Assembly: GCA_017554135.1 (NCBI GenBank)
Contig: JAFZIX010000213.1
Span: forward strand, 1 to 6,708
Origin: Bacteroidales bacterium
GTDB lineage: Bacteria > Bacteroidota > Bacteroidia > Bacteroidales > UBA932
DNA: 6,708 nt
Direction: 5' to 3'
In this document: positions 1 to 6,592 of the stretch, one piece after another
Numbering within the stretch: the stretch's first letter is position 1
How the letters are laid out: the number at the start of each line of letters is the position of its first letter
Translations under genes and position numbers: made by a program
The notes under the pieces: generated by a model
The model's database searches: none
What the model was told of the DNA's origin: nothing
What the model saw: the letters and a program-made list of their open reading frames with translations, nothing else

Positions 1-293
1 AGGATAATCAGATGCAGGATATTGCCTTCGCCGAAGAAAAACGGCGCCACCGGCCCCATTGTATTCGCACGGAAGATGAAGAGGTCCAGGGATGCGAGGA
101 TGGTCATCACCAGGCGCGGCATCCATGCTCCGGCGTATGCATACGCCTGCCAGTAAAGGATCAATCCTCCCACGGCAACGGCAGCGGCGCACGTCCAAAG
201 GTGCCCCGGGCGGCGGCGGACTATTATAAGGGTGAGGGCACAGTATAGCACCACGGCAAGGGCTATCAGGGCTTGTAAAGCTAAAGTATTCAT
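1..293 (-). CDS. Integral membrane protein, N-terminal fragment (runs off left edge)
   Basis: The minus-strand frame is open from an ATG at 293-291 to the window edge, giving 97 complete codons beginning MNTLALQALIALAVV. Three hydrophobic segments are visible: residues about 4-25, 34-56 and 58-74. Arg26-Arg28 after the first segment suggests a cytoplasmic loop there. The end of the visible part (residues 81-97) is again hydrophobic, so the protein continues into the membrane. No signal-peptide cleavage site or catalytic motif is seen. The start is supported by a TAnnTTTG promoter element 18 nt upstream. The gene is divergent from the DUF4062-STAND/channel operon across only 77 nt, so it may be co-regulated and could be a third component. 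I do not recognise the family. The reading frame is reliable; the function is unknown. Confidence 0.75.
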   Translation of the reverse strand, partial: MNTLALQALIALAVVLYCALTLIIVRRRPGHLWTCAAAVAVGGLILYWQAYAYAGAWMPRLVMTILASLDLFIFRANTMGPVAPFFFGEGNILHLII

Positions 294-311
294 ATCTAGT
301 ACGTTTCTATC

Positions 312-319
312 CAAAGATA
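312..319 (-). promoter_or_regulatory. Bacteroidota -7 promoter element for the left membrane gene
   Basis: On the minus strand this reads TATCTTTG, an exact match to the Bacteroidota housekeeping -7 consensus TAnnTTTG. It lies 18 nt upstream of the ATG at 293, a normal short leader. I see no clear TTG -33 element at the expected 19-21 nt spacing. That region (about 339-345) overlaps the -7-like element facing the other way. Confidence 0.55.
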
Positions 320-347
320 AGGTTTTTAAGCGGAATATTCTTATCTT
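314..347. repeat. Inverted repeat between divergent genes
   Basis: AAGATAAG at 314-321 and CTTATCTT at 340-347 are perfect 8-nt inverted repeats separated by 18 nt. Each arm overlaps a -7-like element, exact for the minus-strand gene and imperfect for the plus-strand operon. The symmetry may simply reflect two divergent promoters with related -7 boxes. It could also be a dyad bound by a regulator acting on both directions. No regulator gene is visible in the window. Confidence 0.4.
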
Positions 348-349
348 GT
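342..349 (+). promoter_or_regulatory. Weak candidate -7 element for the DUF4062-STAND/channel operon
   Basis: TATCTTGT resembles TAnnTTTG but is one T short, so it is an imperfect match. It sits 21 nt before the ATG at 371, an appropriate position. No better -7 match is seen between 294 and 370. If real, it would be a weak or regulated promoter lying back-to-back with the minus-strand promoter at 312-319. Confidence 0.25.
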
Positions 350-370
350 AGCGATAATTACACTTTTTAT

Positions 371-3300
371 ATGAGTACTCCTGTTTCCTGGCGCCGATAC
401 AATATCTTCCTCTCTTCCACTTTCAAGGATATGGACTTCGAGCGGGATGTGATAAAATTCCGCGTGATTCCCGCCCTCAACCGCCGTTTTCGCGATCGTC
501 GGGTGGAGTTGCAGGCAATCGACCTGCGCCTCGGAGTCAACACCTCGAACATGACCGAAGAGGAAAGCGAGCGCAAGGTGCTGAGCGTATGCACCTCCTG
601 CATCGACAGTGCCAGGCCCTTCTTTATCGGTCTGATCGGCCAGCGCTATGGCTGGATCCCTCCGGTGGAGCGCTGGAAAGAATTCATGGCAGGCCTCTCC
701 GAAGAAGACAGGCAGATTCTCTCGGATACAGCCGGTTGCTCCGTAACCGAAATGGAGATAGTGTACGGGGCACTTTCACAGGGGAGTTTCGATTCTTCCC
801 ACGTGCTGTTCTACCTGCGGGACGATGCCTCCTACGAAGGGATTCCAGAGAATTTGAAGCCTCTTTTCCAAGATAGCGACAAGAGTAATCTCAGTAAGCT
901 GGTAAGTCTCAAAAAGAAGGTTCGCGCACTCTTCGGGGAGCGCGGAGGGCAGGATGACCGCTGCACTCCGTATCATCTGGATTGGATAGACGGCCACTTT
1001 TGTTCAGATGAATTCGAAGCCATTGTTACTGAGCAGCTTGCGCACCAGATAGAGTTGGAGACGGCCAGAGAAGATGAGAGCGGAGCCGCCACCTGGTGGG
1101 CGCAGGAAAAGGAACTGGAAGAATCCACCCTTCTCCGCCTGCTGCCCGGTTCCATAGAACTGGATCTGGGGATAGACACAACCGGGCTGGACCTTGATGA
1201 CGAAGACGCCGTCCAGGCCGCCATCGATGATGACAACCCCGATCGTGCGGTCTGGTTCGTGCAGGGATTCGGTGCGAGCACATATATGGCTCAGGAATAT
1301 GCCCAGAGGGAGGGAGACGACGAGGTGGTGCGCCTGCTTGCCGTATTCGGCCTTTCGGAATTCAGCACGTCGATGCGCCCGGTGCTTGCACGATGGATAC
1401 ACGAACTGGCAGCGGTCTGCGGTGACGATTCTATTCCGGACGATGATCAGTTGCTGGGCAAGATGCCGCCCTCCGACCTCAATGAACTGCTTGCCTCGAT
1501 GGTGAAAAAGGTCCGGGATGAAGATAAATACATCGAAATATATCTGGACGATGTCGAGGCCCTGGAAACCACGGCGCCGTCCGACCTGTACATGCCATGG
1601 CTGGACAGGATTGCCGATGATGTGAGCGTACTTGTGAACCTGGAAGACGGGAGCGAAGCCCGCGAGAAGTTCCTCAAGGCCCATCCGAACCTATCACGCA
1701 AAATGGTGCCCGTCGTGCAGGATGAGGAAGATGCCGAAAAATTCATCTCCCAGTACGAAAAAACCTATTTCCTGGAGCTTCCCGCACAAGTCAGGGAAGA
1801 GATGAAAGCCAGCGTCGACAGCCAAGATAACGCATTCTCTCCCCTGAAAGTACATAGCATATTCCGCATCTTCGAGTCCCTCACTCAAGAGGATTTCGCG
1901 CAGATAAGGTCTAAGGACGGCAGCCAGATCGAAGCTATAAACAACTATCTTCTGGACATTTGGGGAAAGATGCCGGACACGCCATACGACATCATGACTT
2001 TCATGGTGAATACCATAGTGAAGAACCTAGGGCTCGGGGAGAAGATGCGCTCAGCCATCTGGACCATAGCGGCCGCGCCTTCCGGATTGCGGGAATCGGA
2101 TATCGCCCACTTCGCCGGCGAAGATTGGGACAATGTGCAGTTCTACCGCGCCATGAACTTCCTCTACGATTTCTTTTACGAAGACCGGGGGCGGCATATC
2201 TGGAGAGCCAAGTACATAACCACATTCGAAGACGGGCTCCAGACACGCCAGAAAGAGATTTCGGAGTATATCCTCACTCTGGATAAAGACGATTCGCTGC
2301 GGGAGACCATGGGCCTCTACTATGCCCTTGCGAGTTGCGACCCTTTACACTTCGCCCCGTATATGGTGGAAGGCGATTATCTCCACGGGCAAAAGATGGC
2401 ATACCTGACCACGACCTACGGACCGCAGATGCGCCAGCTTCACCGCGAAGGCTTCTTCACGAGCGACGACTTCGAGAAGTACTGCAAGGCTCTGCCGGTG
2501 GAACAGCGTCTCCAGTTGTTCATGGACGTCCTTACAGCACTGGCCGATCTTAAGGAGGAGCGCGAGGCAATCCATTTCCGCGTATCCGGGTGGCTGGAGG
2601 ATGTTCAGGTTGAATCTTTGTCGGGAGTTGATGCTTTCACCTTCTGCAGCGTCATTTCCGCGCAACAGGATTCGGAAGAAATGCTCGAAAAAGCGCTGGC
2701 TGCCGCCCGCCGCTGTGAACAATTGGGGTTCGAGACCTCAAAGCAGTTGGTGTCGATGGCGACAACCCTGCTTATCATGCTTTACCGCAAGAACGGTAAA
2801 ACAGAAAAAGCCGATGCACTTCTTGCTGGAGACACCGGGGAAACGCAAAGCGCCAAGGAGCGTTTCACCGCCCTGTTCCCCCTTCTTGCCAAGGCCGGAT
2901 CCACCAGTTCATTGCCAGAGCAAAATGCTCTTATGAGACGGTTCTTTAAAGAATACTACGCTATCGTGGATGATCTCGAGCTGAATAACGAAACTTTCGA
3001 AGCACGCTTCAAATCCTCGAAGCTCATAATGAACGCCTGCGCACTTCTTGAGAAAAACAACCAGCACGAATGGCTCATCATCGCACTTATGGACTTTATT
3101 CCGTCCATGCGGCTGTTCTACCGTGCGAGCAATTTCTTCAGCCAGTCGGAACCCCTCGAACTTTTCGTGCAATTCCATATGATGCTGGGAATGGCCTGCT
3201 ACAATTGGCTGGAGGAAAAGGGCCTCAGCAAAGACTGGGGAGAAGAGGATCTTCATCCAATTCAAAAGATGCAGGCCTTCGCCGCAATCGCAACGGCCGA

Positions 3301-3490
3301 AGGCGCAGAGCTTCTTAAAGACACCGACCCGGACAACAGTCTGATCGAAAAACTACGCACACAACTTACCGGCCTCATCGAAAACACCGGCAGATTCCGC
3401 GACAACTATTTCGATGAAGACTTCAAAATAAAGGACATTGACAAAAAGATAAAAGAAATATATGATGAGTTTCTTGAAACGGTTGATTGA
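371..3490 (+). CDS. DUF4062-STAND (NACHT-like) protein with degenerate P-loop
   Basis: This is a 1039-residue multidomain protein, probably cytoplasmic: no signal peptide or membrane segment is seen. Residues about 10-150 match DUF4062, the TIR/SLOG-like domain found N-terminal to NTPases such as NPHP3, TEP1 and NWD1. Visible landmarks are FLSSTFKDM (13-21), DLRLGV (51-56), IGLIGQRYGWIP (86-97), SVTEMEI (124-130) and FYLRDD (147-152). An acidic linker (about 262-292) follows. A STAND/NACHT-like core covers about 293-540. The Walker A position reads QGFGASTYMA (298-307) and lacks the GK[ST]. The sensor-like FGLSEFSTS (326-334), the Walker B-like YIEIYLDDVEAL (387-398) and the MPWLDRI segment (408-414) are present. 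Residues about 556-630 (SGLRESDI and following) look like the winged helix of STAND proteins. The remaining ~400 residues are helical with no repeat I can name, and may be the sensor or scaffold. The gene overlaps the downstream channel gene by 29 nt, so the two products probably act together. Family membership is fairly secure; the sensor/defence role is inference. Confidence 0.82.
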   Translation: MSTPVSWRRYNIFLSSTFKDMDFERDVIKFRVIPALNRRFRDRRVELQAIDLRLGVNTSNMTEEESERKVLSVCTSCIDSARPFFIGLIGQRYGWIPPVERWKEFMAGLSEEDRQILSDTAGCSVTEMEIVYGALSQGSFDSSHVLFYLRDDASYEGIPENLKPLFQDSDKSNLSKLVSLKKKVRALFGERGGQDDRCTPYHLDWIDGHFCSDEFEAIVTEQLAHQIELETAREDESGAATWWAQEKELEESTLLRLLPGSIELDLGIDTTGLDLDDEDAVQAAIDDDNPDRAVWFVQGFGASTYMAQEYAQREGDDEVVRLLAVFGLSEFSTSMRPVLARWIHELAAVCGDDSIPDDDQLLGKMPPSDLNELLASMVKKVRDEDKYIEIYLDDVEALETTAPSDLYMPWLDRIADDVSVLVNLEDGSEAREKFLKAHPNLSRKMVPVVQDEEDAEKFISQYEKTYFLELPAQVREEMKASVDSQDNAFSPLKVHSIFRIFESLTQEDFAQIRSKDGSQIEAINNYLLDIWGKMPDTPYDIMTFMVNTIVKNLGLGEKMRSAIWTIAAAPSGLRESDIAHFAGEDWDNVQFYRAMNFLYDFFYEDRGRHIWRAKYITTFEDGLQTRQKEISEYILTLDKDDSLRETMGLYYALASCDPLHFAPYMVEGDYLHGQKMAYLTTTYGPQMRQLHREGFFTSDDFEKYCKALPVEQRLQLFMDVLTALADLKEEREAIHFRVSGWLEDVQVESLSGVDAFTFCSVISAQQDSEEMLEKALAAARRCEQLGFETSKQLVSMATTLLIMLYRKNGKTEKADALLAGDTGETQSAKERFTALFPLLAKAGSTSSLPEQNALMRRFFKEYYAIVDDLELNNETFEARFKSSKLIMNACALLEKNNQHEWLIIALMDFIPSMRLFYRASNFFSQSEPLELFVQFHMMLGMACYNWLEEKGLSKDWGEEDLHPIQKMQAFAAIATAEGAELLKDTDPDNSLIEKLRTQLTGLIENTGRFRDNYFDEDFKIKDIDKKIKEIYDEFLETVD

Positions 3491-5216
3491 CCGCATACTC
3501 TCCGAGGGAGAGGGCCGGCAACTTGCCTGGCTGGCCGCACTGGCATTGACTCTGTTCCTGATTCTGGTGGCAATAGGCAGTATCTGGGCGCTGGGATGGA
3601 CGGAAATCCTCAACCTGTACCTGGACCCGGGCAGTTATCCTCTTGAAACCAAAGGTGGCGGAGGCCAGGGGTCGCTGAACATATTCAGCCTGGTCATCGC
3701 CTTCGGAGGCATTCTAATCCTGAATGCCCTCACGGTGTCCGCTTTCTCCAATGTCTTCGACAACATATCGGAGAAATACCGCAAGGGAGAGCGCCGCTAC
3801 AGCTTCAAAGGCCATGTGCTAATTCTCGGAGGGGCGAGCCAACTTACCGGCATGCTGAAGGCGCTTCGGGATAATCATGATTTCGACGGGAAGGATATCG
3901 TTGTAATGAGTTCAAATGACGTGGAGATCCTTCGCGCCGAAACCGAAACCGCGCTGGACGATTCCCGCTTCTGCAGGCGCATCACTTGGTACAGGGGCGA
4001 GCGGAACAACGAGAACGACCTGCGCAGCGCATGTCCGGACCATGCTTCCGTTATTTATATAATCGGCGAAGACGGAGAAGACGCCCACGACTCCAGGAGC
4101 ATAGCATCTTTCAATCTCTTGAATATCATTTGCGAAGGCCCCGGAGCAGCCATCCCCTGCCATATCACATTCGAAATGCACTCCAGCATGGACGTGTTCC
4201 ACTATCTTCCCGCGGAAAAAGGTTCGCGCCTGCGTACGGAAATAATCAACACCGGCGACTATCTCGTGGAGCAGCTCCTTGTGGACACCGAGTTTGTTCC
4301 CATTCCATCCGAAGAGCAGTATCTGCATATAGTAATAGCAGGATGTACCAGGATTTCCAGGTCTTTCGCCAGCGTTGCTGCCAACATTTGCCACTTCCCC
4401 GGTTTTGCCACTTCCGGGCGCCGCACCGTGGTTTCGTTCGTGGATGATGACATACGCGGACAGATGGACAACTACGTGGCGAACCATCAGAACCTGTTCG
4501 ACCTTTCGCATTATGCGTATGTCTCCCCTGACGGGCGCGAGAAGCATGGCCCTCTGGCCGGATATAAGGATTTCCTGGATATCGAGTGGGAGTTTATAGA
4601 CAGCCATCTGTCATCTCCCTTCATGCGAAAGAACCTTGCCGCCTGGGCGGAAGATCCTTCGCAAAAGCTCGTCGTGGCCCTGTGCTTCGAGGATTCATCC
4701 GTCAATCTCTCAGCCGCCCTGCATCTTCCAAAGGCGCTGTTCGAGGCCGGAACTCCCGTTGCCGTTTATCAGAAGGACCATGTCGAGCTGATAGAGAAGG
4801 CTGCCTCCTGCGGCAAGTTCGGGAACCTGACCTGCTTCGGCGAGGCAAGTCCGAGAAACGATGCCCTGTTGCTGAACCGCTCATTGCGGGGCAAAAGGGT
4901 GAATTACCTCTACAACCGCGAATACGGCAATCCTCCCGCATCTTCAGCCGAAGAAGCCTGGGCAGGGCTTTCTTACGCGCACAAACTGTCGAGTATAGCC
5001 AGCGCGAACTCAATCCCCATCAAGTTGCGCTGCCTGGGCTCGTCACCAGATCTGGAAACTCTTTCAGAGATGGAACACCGACGCTGGATGGTATCGGTGT
5101 TGCTGATGGGATACCCGGCCTCGCATCCGGACATAATCCCCTACTCGGAGCTTGCGCACGAGGCCAATAAAGATTTGCTGATAGTGAAGAATATCCCCTA
5201 TATCATGCAGGGTTAG
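3462..5216 (+). CDS. CASTOR/POLLUX-like RCK channel protein with C-terminal RyR domain
   Basis: This 584-residue protein probably sits in the inner membrane with a large cytoplasmic part. Domains in order: TM1 at about 21-45; a pore-like loop with DPGS at 55-58 and a glycine-rich stretch (65-70); TM2 at about 72-97; an EKYRKGE linker (104-110). RCK/TrkA-N-like Rossmann domain 1 follows (117 to about 245, opening HVLILGGAS). A second Rossmann domain spans about 286-460 (opening LHIVIAGCTRISRSFAS). A RyR-like C-terminus spans about 500-582 with EHRRW at 538-542 and PYSEL at 560-564. The DPG pore followed by TM2, [R]KG and HVLILG resembles plant CASTOR/POLLUX (DMI1), whose filter is ADxGNHA. There is no TVGYG, so it is not a classical K+ channel. 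The start could be ATG 3462 or the adjacent ATG 3465; both lie inside the upstream gene, which implies translational coupling. RCK and RyR domains suggest gating by a bound ligand, possibly a nucleotide. Ion selectivity and ligand cannot be read from the sequence. Confidence 0.8.
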   Translation: MMSFLKRLIDRILSEGEGRQLAWLAALALTLFLILVAIGSIWALGWTEILNLYLDPGSYPLETKGGGGQGSLNIFSLVIAFGGILILNALTVSAFSNVFDNISEKYRKGERRYSFKGHVLILGGASQLTGMLKALRDNHDFDGKDIVVMSSNDVEILRAETETALDDSRFCRRITWYRGERNNENDLRSACPDHASVIYIIGEDGEDAHDSRSIASFNLLNIICEGPGAAIPCHITFEMHSSMDVFHYLPAEKGSRLRTEIINTGDYLVEQLLVDTEFVPIPSEEQYLHIVIAGCTRISRSFASVAANICHFPGFATSGRRTVVSFVDDDIRGQMDNYVANHQNLFDLSHYAYVSPDGREKHGPLAGYKDFLDIEWEFIDSHLSSPFMRKNLAAWAEDPSQKLVVALCFEDSSVNLSAALHLPKALFEAGTPVAVYQKDHVELIEKAASCGKFGNLTCFGEASPRNDALLLNRSLRGKRVNYLYNREYGNPPASSAEEAWAGLSYAHKLSSIASANSIPIKLRCLGSSPDLETLSEMEHRRWMVSVLLMGYPASHPDIIPYSELAHEANKDLLIVKNIPYIMQG

Positions 5217-6394
5217 CGCACCTTGCAGCTATAATCGTGAGTCTGATTACCCTCGGGGCCAAAAGCCTTGAGGGTTATTTCTTTCTTGCCGGCGGTGACC
5301 TCCAGACGCTCAGCGTTGCTGTTCACCAGCACTGGGAAGTTTGCATCGGAGACGCTGCCGTCGGGCTCATAAACATTCCATTTGTGCAGGTGTCCGCAGA
5401 TCATCAGGCTGATGCCTGCCTTGTTAAGGATAGGGACGAAGTAGTCGTTGATGTTTTCATCCCCGTGCCAGCCACCCTTGCGGGGAGGGATGTGGCCGAA
5501 GACTATGCGGACGGCGGCGTTCTTGCACTCGGGAGTTTTGATGACTTCCTCCAGCCAGCGGGCCTGCTGCTGCAGGTAGGGCTCCGAGAGCATCGTGCCG
5601 GCATACTCTATGTCGTTGTCGGGCTTATCCTCTCCGGTGTCGAGGAAGATGAAGAAGAACTTGCCGAAACTGGCGGTGTGGTACTGCTCGCCGTCGATGT
5701 AGTCGAACCAGTACTTGCTGTCCTTGCCGCGGAATTCATGGTTGCCACGCTGAAGGAAGAGAGGCACACTGCCCTTCAGGTTGGATGCGCCGGTGGTGAG
5801 GAACATCTCCCGGATCTTCTCCTTCCAGGCCATCGAACTCACCATATCGCCGTTGAAGACGGTGAAATCCAGGTCTTCCAGTTTCGCGCCCTGCATCAGC
5901 ACGTTCAGTATGGAATCCTTCTGGTGGATATCGTTGTAGACATCGAAGCGGACCTGGTCGTAATTCTCCTTCAAGGTGCTGGTGATGTAGGGGTTCTTGC
6001 GGTAGACATCGCTCCCCCACGGGCGGGTGTAGTCCACATTCGAGGGCCCCTCGAAACTCTTCACGCCCTTCATCATTATGCGATAGCGGTACTTCGTGCC
6101 AGGCTTGAGGCCGTCCACACGCACTTTGTGGATGTTGCTGATCACCTGGTTGCCGTGCCCGCGGAGGTCATAGAACTTGGTGCGGTCCCGGTTGTAGAAG
6201 TGCGAGCCGTCATCCGGCGCCACCTCCACCCATCCTATGGCATCCATATTGGTTTCCCAAACCACGGTGAAGCCGGTGGTGGTGGGGTTTTCGATAATCG
6301 GGCCGCAGATGGGGCGCACCTTGTCGGGGGTCTGCTGCGCCAGCGCGGCTATCACGCATAGAATGGCAACAATGGATAGTGAAAACTTCTTCAT
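5213..6394 (-). CDS. Secreted Fn3-like/calcineurin-type metallophosphatase
   Basis: This is a 393-residue protein with a Sec signal peptide (MKKFSLSIVAIL..., cleavage likely after ALA at residue 19). The mature enzyme should therefore be periplasmic or exported; there is no convincing lipobox. Residues about 27-110 form an Fn3-like domain resembling the N-terminus of purple acid phosphatases (WETN, GLKPGTKYRYRI). The calcineurin-like catalytic domain has the full set of metal-binding motifs: NDIH (D155, H157), NGDM (D183), RGNHE (N218, H219), FGHIP (H301) and GHLH (H335, H337). It should hydrolyse phosphoesters; the substrate is unknown. The frame extends upstream to an ATG at 6463, but I chose 6394. 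That start gives a proper signal peptide, and the TAnnTTTG promoter at 6415-6422 lies downstream of 6463. The stop overlaps the stop of the convergent channel gene by 4 nt. It is probably unrelated to the channel operon. Confidence 0.88.
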   Translation of the reverse strand: MKKFSLSIVAILCVIAALAQQTPDKVRPICGPIIENPTTTGFTVVWETNMDAIGWVEVAPDDGSHFYNRDRTKFYDLRGHGNQVISNIHKVRVDGLKPGTKYRYRIMMKGVKSFEGPSNVDYTRPWGSDVYRKNPYITSTLKENYDQVRFDVYNDIHQKDSILNVLMQGAKLEDLDFTVFNGDMVSSMAWKEKIREMFLTTGASNLKGSVPLFLQRGNHEFRGKDSKYWFDYIDGEQYHTASFGKFFFIFLDTGEDKPDNDIEYAGTMLSEPYLQQQARWLEEVIKTPECKNAAVRIVFGHIPPRKGGWHGDENINDYFVPILNKAGISLMICGHLHKWNVYEPDGSVSDANFPVLVNSNAERLEVTAGKKEITLKAFGPEGNQTHDYSCKVR

Positions 6395-6414
6395 AATCTT
6401 AATTTCATGACACA

Positions 6415-6422
6415 CAAAGATA
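6415..6422 (-). promoter_or_regulatory. Bacteroidota -7 promoter element for the metallophosphatase gene
   Basis: The minus strand reads TATCTTTG, an exact TAnnTTTG match, 20 nt upstream of the chosen ATG at 6394. No good TTG -33 partner is seen at the usual spacing. Its position argues against starting the protein at the upstream ATG (6463), which would lie before the transcript start. Confidence 0.6.
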
Positions 6423-6465
6423 ATTATTTTTGCGCCACCTTCGCCCCGTTTTTTCAACACCACTG

Positions 6466-6535
6466 ATTATCAGGCAGTTACTGGAAGTCGTCTGGTACAT
6501 TTTCACCAGACGACTTCCAGTAAGTCATTGATAAT
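6466..6535. repeat. Long near-perfect hairpin between divergent genes
   Basis: The arms 6478-6496 (TTACTGGAAGTCGTCTGGT) and 6505-6523 are a perfect 19-bp inverted repeat around an 8-nt loop (ACATTTTC). Outside a symmetric 5-by-5 nt unpaired region, ATTATCA (6466-6472) pairs with TGATAAT (6529-6535), so the dyad spans 70 nt centred near 6500. It lies upstream of both flanking genes and has no adjacent T-run, so it does not look like a standard terminator for either. It could be a protein-binding dyad, a small dispersed (MITE/REP-like) element, or the terminator of an unseen transcript. Confidence 0.85.
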
Positions 6536-6577
6536 GAGGCGCTATCAAAAAACGGCATAATTGCAAGATTTTTGTAG

Positions 6578-6585
6578 TAACTTTG
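6578..6585 (+). promoter_or_regulatory. Bacteroidota -7 promoter element for the RNase R-like gene
   Basis: TAACTTTG matches TAnnTTTG exactly and ends only 7 nt before the ATG at 6593. The transcript would therefore have an extremely short leader or none. A TTG at 6561-6563 is only 14 nt upstream, shorter than the usual 19-21 nt spacing, so the -33 element is uncertain. Confidence 0.6.
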
Positions 6586-6592
6586 TACTGTT

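Noticed and set aside
12..248. 78-codon plus-strand open frame at the left edge
   Set aside because: It lies opposite the membrane-protein gene, which has a proper promoter and hydrophobic segments. The plus-strand product is compositionally odd and unrecognised.
1004..1684. 226-codon minus-strand open frame inside the STAND gene
   Set aside because: It is antisense to a well-supported long gene, and no motif, promoter or coherent domain is visible.
3912..4607. 231-codon minus-strand open frame inside the channel gene
   Set aside because: It is a shadow of the RCK-domain coding sequence with no recognisable protein features.
5237..6361. 374-codon plus-strand open frame opposite the metallophosphatase
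   Set aside because: It is antisense to a gene with a signal peptide and all metallophosphatase motifs. Its translation is a Val/Leu/Ala/His-rich shadow with no recognisable domain.
6395..6463. Upstream ATG (6463) as the metallophosphatase start
   Set aside because: It would bury the signal peptide behind 23 extra residues, and it lies upstream of the -7 element at 6415-6422.
6478..6523. Intrinsic terminator
   Set aside because: There is no T-run directly after either arm, and both neighbouring genes are transcribed away from it, so neither ends there.
6466..6535. CRISPR repeat or array
   Set aside because: It is a single dyad with no spaced direct repeats in the window.
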